Shown here: in pieces, positions 1-12,700 of the stretch | Numbering within the stretch: position 1 is the first letter of the stretch | Layout of the letters: each line of letters begins with the position of its first letter | Source: Sclerurus mexicanus | Taxonomy: Eukaryota; Chordata; Aves; Passeriformes; Furnariidae | NCBI GenBank assembly: GCA_013396755.1 | Contig: VWZF01003010.1 | Coordinates: 1-64,000, forward strand | Length of the DNA stretch: 64,000 nt | Direction of reading: 5' to 3' | The notes under the pieces: generated by a model | What the model was told of the DNA's origin: nothing | What the model saw: the letters and a program-made list of their open reading frames with translations, nothing else | Database searches by the model: none | Translations under genes and position numbers: made by a program

Positions 1-235
1 ATGGCTTCATGAGAGGAAATTCCCACTTGTCAAGTCTGAACTCCTTCTATGACAAGGTAACCCACCTTGCTGATCAAGTGAAGCTGTTGACAGAATCTTT
101 TTGGATTTTAGTCAAGGTTTTGATACTGTCTCTCATAGTATCCTTTTGGACAAAATGTGCAGCATACAGCTGGATAAACGCATTATGCTATGAAAATTGT
201 TGTAGATGGAAATTTCATGTTGATCTTATCTGCTT
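1..235 (+). mobile_element. CR1-type LINE, reverse-transcriptase fragment (decayed, cut by the window edge)
   Basis: The conceptual translation matches the N-terminal part of the avian CR1 ORF2 reverse transcriptase. From base 3 one frame reads GFMRGNSHLSS and then FYDKVTHLADQ, the conserved stretch just before the first catalytic block. After a frameshift, the frame starting at base 101 reads LDFSQGFDTVSHSILLDKM, the CR1 block that normally reads LDFSKAFDTVSHSILL and carries a catalytic aspartate. It meets a stop at 191-193, and KIVVDG follows in the same frame, resembling the later RVVVNG block with intervening residues lost. The copy is therefore frameshifted, stopped and internally deleted. 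It starts mid-domain at base 1, so the rest of the element probably lies to the left of the window. It is not functional. Confidence 0.85.
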
Positions 236-3200
236 CCTGTATTTTTGTGGCATTTCAGATTTCTTTGCTTAAATACACCATCTACAGTCACTGTTCAAGT
301 GGGTAAAGGGGTAGGTATGCAAAAGTGAGCAGGGCTTAGGATCTGAAGTTACACAGTTCTTTTCCCTTAGGTTGTGGCTGTGAAGACTGTAGAGTGTCAC
401 AGAACTAGTGTCTCCACATTGCTGTGTGGGACACCTAATTCTAAATCACCTTGCCTTGTTTGAAGACAGAGGACTTCCTTTAAGACTCATCCTTATCATT
501 CTATTTTGTTTCAGTTTCTACAACTGTGGTAGTTATTGAAGTTACAAGAGCCAGTACTTTGGATAATAAAAGTTACCAACTTATCACATGAAATATTGAA
601 CAAGGGATTACACAGTACAGTAGCTCATATGGTCTCCTGTCCTAGGTGCACCTCCCTTGTGTTATACAAGTGATCCTCAATGAAGTGAGAAAAGGTAAAT
701 GGCAAGGTAGGAGGTTTGGAGTGGAATATATAATGTATGTGTCATGTCTTTTTGTAGAGAATTGCAGGGTCTGAAAGCCTCGGTCCAGAAGTGAAGTTGC
801 ATCCTGTTTTCCCGGGACAACAAAATCCGGTAGTAATCTCAATTTGTCACAAAAAATGGTGAGACCTTTACAGACTAATAAAAAACCTAGAAATAAAATC
901 CAGTCCTAACTCTTAGATCTTTCCATTACTGAGGGACTTCTGCATTTTCTTCCCTCTAGGCATGCTGTATGCCTGGGGGAGAACGAGGAACTGATCTGTG
1001 CTACCATTTTGTCACCTCCTAGCACTTGTCCATTATGGGGACATTCTGGTGAGGGATGCAGTACCCTGAATGTGAAATTCCCTGATAACTGGGTGGCTAA
1101 ACGCTAGATCTGGATTTTTATGCCAGCGGCCATCTCTATTTAAAATGCAAGATAAATTAATCTCCTCCCCCAACATTATCAGAATCCCACAGATGGTGTT
1201 ATTATAAATAAGTTCTGTTTATCTAAAAGTATTAGCATTTAACTCTAGGAGGAATGGTTGTTGCCATGTATGGTTCAGATCTTTATAGATGCTAGGGGTT
1301 TCTTTTGCCTCCAGCAAGATGAATATACAAAAAAAAAAACCCAAAACATATATAAATATATATACACCTGTTTTACTGGAATATATGCCCTCTTCTAGGC
1401 TCTTATTTAGCTGACCAACTGAAGCTGAGGAAGGAAAACGTGTTAATCACAAGTGTGCAAATAACTTTCATGAGAGTCATTTAGGCTAAAGCTACCATAG
1501 CTATGTTCATTATCATAGGTCAATAATTAATAACTGGAGACAAAGAATGATCTTGTTGCATAGGAACATAAGGGTTAAGAAATCATTTTAAGTATAGAGA
1601 ATTAGGATAGGTAGTTTGGGTGAGATTGGGGTTGGTAATGAAAAAACCTCCCGAAAGAAACCAAGCTACAATCAATTTTTAGACACTTCTGCAAAGAAAA
1701 TGAGGTAATCCAATCAAGGAATGCAAACAGAGCCATTTGGTTAGATGACCAATTACACTGGGGCAACAGTGATTCATTAATATTTGTGCCATATGTTTAT
1801 GAAGTATCCAAGGGCTGCATTAAGCAAACTTGAAGCAACTGGGGCTTAACAGGTAACTCACAGAGAAAGGAAAAGGCCTAGAGAATTGATTAACTTTATT
1901 CACTGGAAATGGTATGCCTCCTTTTCTTAGCAAAGTCATACTCAATGTCCTTGCCCTACTATGATGGACTTTGTGTCTATATTTTGCTCTGAATCATTTT
2001 AGATAACTCAGGTTCATGAGCTTTCTGTTTTCCTTGAAATGTAGTCTGTGTTCCTAAATGAAAAGAAGTGTAAAGCTCTCTATATTTATGCAGTCATTAA
2101 TTAACCTGCAACAACTTAGTGGCACCAAGGGACTGAGTGTGTTAAAAATAGACATCAAAGTCAATGACAACTTTGACTAACTTTTCTGTGTTTTTGTCAC
2201 TAAAGCACTCAACTGTACTTAATTGAACTGGCTACCTGAAATCAGAATGATTTAGTATCATATATTAAGACCGTCAAGGTTTTCATTGGTCATATGCTTG
2301 TTGCTCTCTTAGTCCATTTTGTATTTAATGCCCTGTACTGTACTTCTACTTCAGGTCTCAAACCAATTCTGAGAAGCAATGTGTTCCAGAAAACTCTCGT
2401 GTTGGTCAGTGATTCAGGGATAGGAAAATTCATTGTTCATGGTACTTTTCTTCCCCTTTGGAACTGAAAGTGCTGAACTGGAGAAATTGAAGTTCAAACC
2501 ATGCTCATTGTCATGATGTTTGCAATGGTCAGATAGTTTGGTGTTCAGAGGAACAGAGAATCATGGGTGAGCTTTTTAGCAATGGAAAATTTCCAAGTAG
2601 CAATAATGCAAGGTCAAATGTTGGAAGTTGAAAGCACGACCTAGGGAAGTAATTCTGTTTCAGGGTTTTACACTTTCATTTGCCACCATCATAACTTGGG
2701 GAGGGGCAGAATCTGTGTGACTACTGTCTTTGTAGATATTCATGTCTGACTTGTTAAAGTTCAGAGCTCTGGTTTGATCCTAAAGACACCCTCATATTCA
2801 TTATGTAGATTCTTGGCTATTATTTCTGTATTGTGTGCAAAATCAGCTGTTTTGATAATATGAAAGCACTTTGACTTTAGCCTGTGCTTGAGACCCAGTA
2901 GGACTTACATGCTATATCCACAGCTAGGATTTAATATGGTAGGAATTCTTTGAATACATTATACTGTTTAGAAATTATAATGGGGAGGTAATTATTCTTC
3001 TTTTCCTTTAATTAATATATAGGCAGTTTCGAGGGGCCAGCTAGGATGTGGGAGAATCAAACTCCCCCATGGTGAAGGAAGAACTTGATGCTTCATTTCA
3101 TTTCTTGCTTGCTTCTTCAACATCCAGGGAGTGCTACATGGCTCCAAAGCTCAATGGGAGAGAAATGCTAAGCATCACCTTAGAGTCACATTTGTCTGAA

Positions 3201-6200
3201 GAGCAGGTCTTATGCCACTTCTTTTGCTTATGAGCACAAGTCACCTGAGCTGTTCTAGGCTTTTTTTCATGTACCACATCATCAGCTTTGAATTCTATCA
3301 GTAGCAGACTGCTGGCACCTGACCCATAGTTGGCATTTCCATTAGGTGCCACAGTTAACTGCAAAAATAGGAGAGACAAAGTTTATACTGCCACTCCTTT
3401 TGTGAATCTATCCCAGTTTGGTTTTTGCTAGAATTATTAAATACAACAAAAGTCTTCAATGGACTTCATAGGTTTGGGGGTTTTTTACTACTTCTTTACT
3501 CCTCTACTACAGACTCTATTCTAAAAAAATTTCAGTCTAACAGACTTTACTCCTAGGAAAACTTTTCAGGGAATCAATCTACATTTTCCCCTCTTCTTAA
3601 AGTGAAATAATGCATCACCATGCCTAGAGTTCTGTATCCTCATTCCAGCCTCATGACTATAATATTTTTCCTACCATAAAGAGTAATGCTTTAGTGTTGA
3701 CACACTTCAGTCCACCAGATGTCAGCTGTTAGGACTTTCTGCAAAGTGAGGTCATGCTCTTCCAGGCCTGTTTGTGAGTCAGCTGAAAGGACTCTGCAGT
3801 GCTGGTGAGGAGAGCCTTATTTTCCTTCTGCGACAAAGTTGTTTTCTTCCTAATTAAGACAGTGGAAAATTTGACTTTGTCTTCATTGTTGCAAAGTAGA
3901 GGACAGGAAAAGAGAAACTTGATTAGAGCCTCCTATGTGCAATGTTTTGGTCCTGACTAGTCTGCCAAGTAAGAAGAAAAGGTAATTTCTTTTTTTTTTT
4001 TTTAAATGTGTCTTAATTTCCTTCATGTTCCTGTAAAACACTGGAAGTTGAAGTAAAAAAAAGATGAGCCACCAACAAATAATGGAATTTTATCATTGTC
4101 CATTAAGAACAGTATATTGATTGATTATTTTTGGTTAGTATAAAGGTAGTCAACTGAAACTTCAGACACAACAGCAATCATTATGGAGAGACTTTAATAG
4201 CTCAGCATCTGAAAAAGTACTCCAGCATAAAGTTCCATAGTACCTTCATCTGCCTCTGTAGCCTCCTTGAGAAAAGCCAAGAACAACAGCAAGGTTTTGC
4301 GGATGGCTTGAAGGTCCGTAAATCTTGTCTCTGCTAAACCAAGAAGGGAAATACAGAACCAACTTACCCTCACATGAAGTGTCTTGTGGCTGAGCTTGCT
4401 CCCAGGTAATTCGGGCCTCTGTCAGTCAAGACAATACCACTGAACAAATCCCTAGGATGAGGTGGATCCAAATTATTTCATGATTCAAAGCTTAAAGTCC
4501 TAAAACAGTGCCATTAACTGGAAGGTGGCACTAAAGGGCGAGCAGGAGGCACGACTGTGGCTGAGCAGAGAGGCAAAATGGCCACAGGCACACATGTAGA
4601 AGTGTGCACCAGAAGCACTGGCCCTTAGTGCAGAGTTGCCCCAAGAGTTAGGTGCTGGTGGTGGTCAGCACAGTGGATCTGGAACAGAGAGCCTTCAATC
4701 AGCAAAGCTGCAGCTCTCAAAGGTTTCTGAGCAGCGAGTGGGGCACTGCTGTTCAGAAGGCCTCTCAGACTGCTGAACAGACCAACAATACCTGTATATA
4801 GTGTGTTGCTGCAGTTGGATCAGCTGTGTGCTTGCTGCATCACATGTGCAGCATCTTTCTTGGACAGGATTCCCATTTACACAGCATGTAAAAGTGGAGA
4901 TGGCAGAAAGCTGTGTAGGATAGGGCAATATGTGACTTCTCTGGGTATTAGAAGGCTCATCTGTTGCTAGAGATTTACTGGCACTGTCAGAGCAGAGGTA
5001 GGCAAAACTACTAGAGCAATTCTATCTGCTTTCCTAGAAGCTTTGAGAGCCGTCCACTTCAGAGCTCCAGGCTGGTGGCAAGGTCTGTTCTGCTGTGTTT
5101 ACAACAAACTCTTTTTTGCACACATGGTATTTTCTCCCAAACCAACACATCAGCTCAGATAGGATCAGTTTTTTGTGTGAACTGTTGGGGAAGAGCGCAC
5201 ATTTAGAACAGCTGCAAATGAACTAAATGCTAGCTGGAAATGGTCAGGCAACAGTCCAAGCTAACATTAGAACAACAGAGAGGGTGAAGCAAAGTGCTTA
5301 TATTTTTTGCTGAATCAATAACTCTGTCCAGGTTAACTTCAAGGTGTTGCTTACTTCATTGCTGTGCATCACATAATTAAGTTTTTCTTCATTTGGAGAT
5401 CAAATTTGTGCATCAGGCTTCCCACCGAGGCTTCACCTAGGTTTTAGTTTAATTTAGCTAGAGGGGTGGTGGGTTTTGTGGGTATTTGCTTCCCCTCCCT
5501 ATGCTTCTAAATCTAACTCCTCCTTGGGAAAACAAGGAAGCATTGCGGTTAAAAGCCTAATGGAGAAGCTGGCTCTGGTAAGCAGTATTCTCACCCCCGG
5601 AGAAATCTTGGAAGTGGTGCAAGTCTACAGTAACTAATGCAGGCTCTGCAATGATAAATTTATTCCTTCATTTGCGAGTAAATTGATGCACATTGCTAGG
5701 TCTTGATGACCTCTGCTTTTTTTTTTCTCTGTCAGTTTTCCCCTGTTTGCATAACATTGTATGAGTTTGGAAAGACTTTAAGGCTTTTCAGGACTAAAGG
5801 AATCAAGGAGTCACATCTCCAGCTTTTCTATCTGACACAAACAAAAAAGAAAAAGAAATGTATTATAGACTACTCTGTATGGGAATGATTTGAGCTACTC
5901 AGCAGTCTTGCTTCAAACTCTTTCCTTAAAAAGGTAAGTAACTACTGCTCCACTCAGTTTCAAATTTCCAGCATAAAGGCTGGATTGAAAAGCCAAGACA
6001 CTGGAAAATAAGGCAAATAGATGTGGGCAATACATTTAGCTGGAAAAATTCTGTTAGCTATCATGCCCCATGCTGTTGTATATGATTATTAGTTGCAAAA
6101 TAGCATAGCTTGAATGTTATTACTGCACATTAAAGAACATTTCACTTCTAATTATGGAATAAGGAGAAGTGCTTGTAACTTACCTACCAAACATTTGCTT

Positions 6201-6814
6201 AGCCCACATAAGAGTTTCCATTTTTTTAATCTTCTTCATCTAAACCTCTTCTGCAAACAGACTTTCTTTAGCAGCTTCCTGGTACATTGTAATTTCAATG
6301 TGCCAGTGAAGAAAGAAAAAAAAACTGAACTGAAAGTTTACTTTTAATTAAAAAGCATTACACTATTGTGAGTAAAATACTGTAATTGAGCAAAGGGTCA
6401 AAGTATTTTTCAGCTTAATTAGAGACTTGGTGATTGAGGACCTGAAAAGAACGTATTTTAAAGCATTTAGGACACTCCTGAAAGAGTGTGGGAAGTTCCT
6501 GGGGTCAGTGGACCTACCTTCTTTCTTCTGTAGGCAATTGCAACAATAATACATTCCACCAGTCTCACATGAAAGCTGGTCTTGATTTTGCCCCCACTAC
6601 TTCTATTGCAAGAGTTTTTCAAGTATTATTTTGCCTTTTTAAGAGCAAGAGAGCAATTAATGGCAGAGTTTTACCAATTGAATGACTTCCATCTTTGGCA
6701 CAGAGAATATTGCATCAGGACTGTGAGTTATTAATGGTAATATTAGGCTGCTACCTAAGACACCTTTACCAGTAGATCTTCAAGTTCTTTAAAAATGAAA
6801 CAACTGTCAAGGTC
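236..6814. other. Gene-free AT-rich unique sequence
   Basis: I see no gene here. Reading frames are short (under about 85 codons) and resemble no family I know. Minor features are an A-run followed by TA-rich sequence at 1329-1365 and a T-run near 3990-4003. The part from about 4.2 to 5.1 kb is somewhat richer in G and C but has no recognisable repeat or exon. Confidence 0.6.
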
Positions 6815-6958
6815 TCCATTTTCATACAGGGAATTAGCACTTTCTGGAGTGAGATGATGTACTCAAGGTCATCTCAGTTAACTAATAACAGGGCTGGGAT
6901 TAGAAGCAAATCTGTGCAGTTCCAGGCCACTGTTATCCAGCAGATCACACTGACTTCC
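6815..6958 (+). mobile_element. MIR-like SINE relic
   Basis: The order of short blocks follows the MIR core and 3' region: a CCATTTT...ACAGGGAA start, then CAAGGTCATCTCAGTTAACT in the place of the usual CAAGGTCACACAGCTAGTAA, then GGGCTGGGATTAGAAGCAAA in the place of GAGCCGGGATTNGAACCCAG. It ends in TCCAGGCCACTGTTATCCAG leading into a run like the usual CCACTAGACCACACTGCC. Similarity runs over about 140 bases with small gaps, as expected for a very old insertion. The internal RNA polymerase III promoter boxes at the 5' end are not visible, so this is a 3' part only. MIR-type elements are ancient in amniotes and inactive. The call rests on consensus memory, not an alignment. Confidence 0.6.
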
Positions 6959-9742
6959 CCTAGGGTTAGGAAGGATCCCTTCATTGGTGATAAAACAGTG
7001 TTAACTACTGAGGCCAGGATTTTTGAAAGAACCTTTGGGCTTAAAATGTATGTCTCTCACACACAGCAGTGCAGGGGTGTCATGAGCTGACCCTGAAAAT
7101 CCTGAAATATCCCACTGTGTTTAATTTTTCTCTGAAAAATGCAAGCTATAACAGCTCTGTTGCCCAGTCCTGTTTTTATTAAATGCATATGCATAGGAGA
7201 TGATGCTCTGCCCTCTTTTTGAGGCCATTCAATTCAGCTTGTAATTAGAGATTTGCTGCTGCAGCAGAGAAACAGATAGTTACAATACTGCTTCAGCTGA
7301 GCTCCACTGAACTCAGAGCAACACAGACACAGAGAGAGATGATTCCTTCTGGAAACTGTTTACTGCCTGAACAGAGTAGTCCAAAGGTGGCAGTGAGGCA
7401 TAGAAAAATGATATGACTTGTGTCATCTGTAATGGACTTGGAACAGACCCGAGAGTAGTTTCTGTTCCATGATTCGGCTGCAAGCCTTCCTCGAGGAAGA
7501 TGTTTCTGTGTAGTTTTACACTTGCAGTTTCAGTAGCATTTAAGACCAGATATTTAAAACCCCTTTTGGGCTCATCCTCTTTAGATAAAAGCAATCATAG
7601 GCTTAATTTTGCTCTCTGAAGTCTCCATGGGTGTAGATTGGGGCATTTAGACATCTAGGTGCTTATTTAAAACTTCAGATTGAATGCCTAAACTCTTCTG
7701 GCAACAACTTCGCACCAGAGGCAGAGCTCCTGTCCAGTGCTGAGAGGCTCGTTGTTGGATGGTGCAATCCTTCCAAGTGAGAGGAAGGGGCAGAAGGAGA
7801 TGGCAACCACAAGAGGAAGGTGGAAGCTGACTGTCGCTGCAGGCTGCAGGGCTCTTGCTCAGTGTCTGAGCTTGCTTGGACTTCCAGCTACAGCCACACC
7901 TCAGTCAGTCCCTCCCTACTTGTATGAGGTTAGTTAACTCCTGCTGTGCAATCCTAATTACCCGTGACAGAAAGCAGTCAGAAAAAAAAGGGAGACACCT
8001 CCTGATTTGAGAAAAGCCAAATGCCTTCCTAAGGTCTCGTCCGGAGTTCAGTACTGTCCTGTTTTAGCCTGTTTCCTATGGAAATGTCCATACTGTTTCT
8101 GACAGAGCAGACTGAAGGATGGACAACACATACAATGTAACAATTTAACCACACGATGTTGTCTCATGAGCTTGGTTACTGGGGTGTTTTTTTTGCTTGT
8201 TTTGTTTGTAGTTGTTAACTGAAATTCTTACCACTGGTGGAGGTGAAAAGCTGAGTTTTATGGTAGCTATGCTGCATAGTTTGAAGCTAGCAAGGAGCCA
8301 GTGTTTCTGAGTAGCACAGTTTCACTGCCCTCAGTATTGTGTCTTCCAGCAGACAAGTAATATGCCATTTACTCACAATGTTTTGACCTGTTATATGTCA
8401 GAGTAATAGCCATTGAACTGCAGATAAGTAATTTACTTTGAATATCAGTCTGAACCTAGAAACAAAGACATGCTTATACACACACATATATGCACACACA
8501 TGTATTCCTTAAAACTTCAAAGCCATGAAGTTTTTCTGTTTAAAACAAACATCACTTGTCTATGGCTTTGAAAACTTTTTTAATAGGTAGGTATGCCAGC
8601 TTCAAGCTTGTTTCTTTCTTACAGTAATGTCAGAGAACAAAAGGAAAGATATTGTAAGACTACTATGGTTCTGCCAGTTTTAAAAGAGAAATAAAAATTA
8701 TCTAGATGAGTTTCCAGATGTTTAGAAGGTAAATATAATTAGTAAACAGTTAAATCTTTTTGAATTTAAATCTAAACCTTATTTTACAAGTGATCGCATT
8801 CAAAGATTTCCTTTCAATTCCTTTTGATTGCGATGTTTCAAAATTCTGAGACTGGACTGAAATCTTTCATCACATTCTCATGTGTAATCAAAATATTGTC
8901 TTACATATGGTTCTGTAGTTATAACCCTGGTTAATCTTCTAGTATTTGCATTTAAGTTACCGAATCTCTGTGGTCTGTGTAATTGAATGTATAACATTCA
9001 CAAAGCGATATGATATGGTTACAACTAAGTAACTTACCTTGAACTACAATAAATCCATTTTTCTATTCAAAAAGTACCCACGACCAGACAGTGATAGGTG
9101 GAAATGTATTGATAGTTTTAGGGACCTCCAGTACTACGTGTATAGTGCTTTGAAGTCTGATGTCCATTATCATCTTTACCAGCAGCATTCATCCAGTTAT
9201 GGAGAAAGCTAAAAGAAAAAGACAACTAAAGGCACCAGAGCCAAATATCTTCAAAGTCATATTTTGTTTTTCTCAATATTCATCTAGCAGTATGTTTTAG
9301 TGATACATTCATCAATAATCTAGTGAGTGACAGAAATGCTATAATTATTATGCAATTTCCAAAATTAAAAATAAATTTGGCTTATCTGTGTGACAGTGAA
9401 TAACTCCTAATATCATTTTCCAAGAAATATATGGAAGGAGAATTTATAGTAGAAAGTCCACCCTGTTTTGTAAGGAAAACAGATGTTCATTAATAAACAG
9501 GCTGACCACAGAGCACTGGAACTACCATCTGGATGGGATGTTGTACAGTGTTCCCCTCCACACATACACACTTTAACAATTTAGTCAATGAAGTTCTGGT
9601 AGGGATCTGATGATTTAACTTTATTTTCTTTATAGCATGTTTGGAAATATTTTAATCTTCTTTCTTGCACATAATTTCTTCCTTCTTGTTTTTAAACAAG
9701 TTAATAAAAGGAGAAAGCCATAAAGCATTTCAGAAAGTCCCG
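6959..9742. other. Gene-free unique sequence
   Basis: I find no supported gene. A short richer patch at about 7.69-7.93 kb holds a 66-codon frame without any recognised domain. A CA/TA-rich simple stretch lies at 8472-8505. The rest is ordinary AT-rich unique sequence. Confidence 0.6.
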
Positions 9743-9783
9743 GAAATGGGGAGGGGGGAAGGAGGGAGGGGAAAGGAAGAGAA
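9743..9783 (+). repeat. Polypurine tract with G-quadruplex pattern
   Basis: An almost pure purine stretch of about 40 bases. At 9748-9771 it contains four runs of three or more G (GGGG, GGGGGG, GGG, GGGG) separated by loops of 1-5 bases, which meets the usual sequence rule for an intramolecular G-quadruplex on the + strand. Whether it folds or has any role cannot be told from sequence. Confidence 0.7.
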
Positions 9784-12700
9784 GTTAGCTGTAGTATCTC
9801 TTATTTGTCCTTGCAAAGCTGCAGGTGGTGTATAAAGTCTTCTCTGCTTGTGTGCCTCAGCCATTGTACATGGAGAATTCTGTGTGCATGCTCCAGCTCT
9901 TTTTTGGCTAGATTGCAGAAGCACTTAAAAATACTAGGCAAAAATAAGCCCCCTTCCATGCTCTCTTCTGCACCTGCATGCTAGAAAGCATGTCCTCTGG
10001 TGAAGAATTTGCCTCCTGAAACTGCACTTCTGTTGGGAGTGATGTTCATGACTTAATATTAAACCAGGATAGTAGTGACATGGAAGTGCCTTTTAGGTGT
10101 ATGACATGTTAATCATCATAATGGGGGACCTATGTACATATGATGACACGCAGTGTCATCCTTATTTTACTGATGGGAAAAAAAATGAGGGTCCATACAA
10201 AGCCAAGAATTAAAAACCAGATATCCTTATTCCTCTATGAGAGCCTTAGTGCAGCATGATGCTTTTCTTTTTCACCTCAGTGTATTGTTTAAAACCTTCC
10301 AAGAGTCCCTGCTTCTCCTTGCCCGTTTGTAAAAGGGACAAGGAAAGGCTTCTCTAACTGCTGGGATGCTGAGGGGCTTTGCCCTGATGGGCAAGCCTCT
10401 GAGATACTGGGATAAGGGAGTGGGATATTTATCACAGAGCAACAATGTTTCCACAATGTTCCTTGTGGCTGGTGCAAGGGAGTAACGCTACACGTCAGAT
10501 CAAGCAAGGTGCTCCAGTTGTCAGATAATTACAAGCTCTTACTAAATAATTAATGTTCTTGGACTTCGTTTAGTATATGTGTACCTTCTCCAGTCTGTTT
10601 TACTACAGTCTATCGAGACTCCTAAATATTTTCTTAGCAACCAAAACAAGAAATTACTTGATATTAAGCGTGCTACCTATTCTGTAGTCGCTATTGGCTG
10701 ACAACAATTTATCAGTATACTGCTTATTAATTTCCTGCAATGTGCTGTTTATTGATATTGCTTTTATTGTGGTACCTCACCTCAGCCATGAAGGGAGGAC
10801 ATGCACCTTCATCTAGAGCTAATGGCATTGCTGCCAATGCTGCAGGGAGGCTGAAGAGCAATGTGACTAATAAAACACAACCAATAAAAATATGAAAGAA
10901 AAAATGTCCCTACTAGTAAGAAATGCATATTCCAAGTGCTCACGTAGTGCCTGGGGCTGTTAATCATCACTCCATGGGCACCCCTAAACAACTCTAAACA
11001 ACAGTTAGAAAAGGATCAGATGGCTGTTTAGGGGACTCAGTAGAGTGGTATTTGTTTGACTGGCAGGTAGTCATGCTTGTAAGGTGCTCTGTGAATAACA
11101 ACAGTGGCTGAAACATGAAGGCTTTTACTCATACGCTGTCTTTAGGACTCTTTTGCACTTTGTGTGAGGAGATAAAGAAGGAGCTGGACTTAAAGGGCAC
11201 GGACTCATTGCAGGGAGAAGTGGGGCCTGTCGAGCAGACCTCTGCAAAGGGCAAGCTGGAAGCAGCAGTTTCAAGCAGTTTACTTGGACTGGCTTCTCCC
11301 AGGGGGAAAAAGAATCTGTTTGTACCACTGATTAATAGTTCTTTCCTCCCTGTTTCTTGCCTGCATTTGTCATGAAGGAAGCTTGTGAACATCCTTTCCT
11401 CCTCTCCAAGTGCATATGTAAACTCTCTTCTCATCTCCAGTTCATTAATCATAAGAGCTTTTGTTATGTGGGTTTCTCCTCCTCCCTTTTATCTTCTGAA
11501 TTCATGCCCCTGCCATTCTTTTCCCTTGACCACTCCTGCCAAGGGGCCATGCTGCCTGCAGCGGTGGCCCAGGAGCTGCTGTGTGCAAGGTGCCCTGTGG
11601 GTGCTCAGGGAAGCTCACCCACTGAAGCTGGATGCTCCACCTGTTGTGGAAGCAGAGGTCTGCTATTGAGCTGGCTTTTCATCCTGGCTCTATGGCACTC
11701 TGGTGCTGTGGAGCTGACTTGGCCAGTATCTATCATTTTGCAGGAAATAAAAAATTACATGTAATCATCATCAGTCATTCATTATCAGCCCCTCTCAGCC
11801 TGCTACTGGGCAAAGCTTTCTGCTCTGCTTGTTTCCCTTGTGCTGATTGCTGCAGTTAGTTATTTATATATTTAGTTTTGCCAGAACTTTGCCACACTTG
11901 GAAAGCAAAGTTGGCCAGTGATAGTAGTGCCTGGTTTGCCAAGACCTGGACCTCCTTGCCTTTCATAAAAAAAGCTGGTTTACTGCTGGTGATCCCCATT
12001 TATTGAGCTGCTTGGACAGGAGATTGTGGAATTTCCCAAGTTTTAGCAAGTGGCATGATGGCACAGTGGTAAAGGCTTCAGTAGGGACTAGTGATCTAAG
12101 CACATACCTGAAAGCCCTGGTGAGATCCCACAGCCTGAAGTCCATGCCAAGAGATGTGCTGTCACCCATGCTAGCCTGAGCCTGTATGTGCTGTAGGCAT
12201 GCCTTCCGTGACAGTGGGGAAATAAAGCTTGTTTGATTTTACCCGAGCTCAAACAAGCAGCAAGAAGAGAGTGTTTCAAATGCTTCTGAGGGAGAACTGA
12301 ATTTTTAAAAAGATCAGTGATTTCAATTTACATAAGGATCCAGGGGCTTGGAGACTCAGCCAAACTTTTCTGAATTACAAATACCAGGGGATTAGGCTTT
12401 CCTGAGACTTTTCCTAATGCTTCCTGCTTTGAGAAGGTCTTTTGGCAGATATTTGTCTCTGTTGCTTCACAGGGCCAAAGCCACTGGGAACTCTCATATA
12501 GAAAGACAAAGTAATTTTTAAATACTGTGTTTACAAGGTCTGTTTCAAGTGGGAATAAATAATGTAGAGCATAAAATGATAACAGAAAAGATAATTACCT
12601 TTGCATTAGGATTCTTACTGTTGTTAGTGAAGGCAAGGCTCTAGACCTTGGCCCTTACAAACCTTTCAGATCTGATGAAACCTCACTGACCTGCCCAGAA

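Noticed and set aside
11115..11859. Overlapping frames in a GC-richer patch, considered as an exon or CpG island
   Set aside because: CpG dinucleotides are not enriched by eye, and frames are open on both strands without domains.
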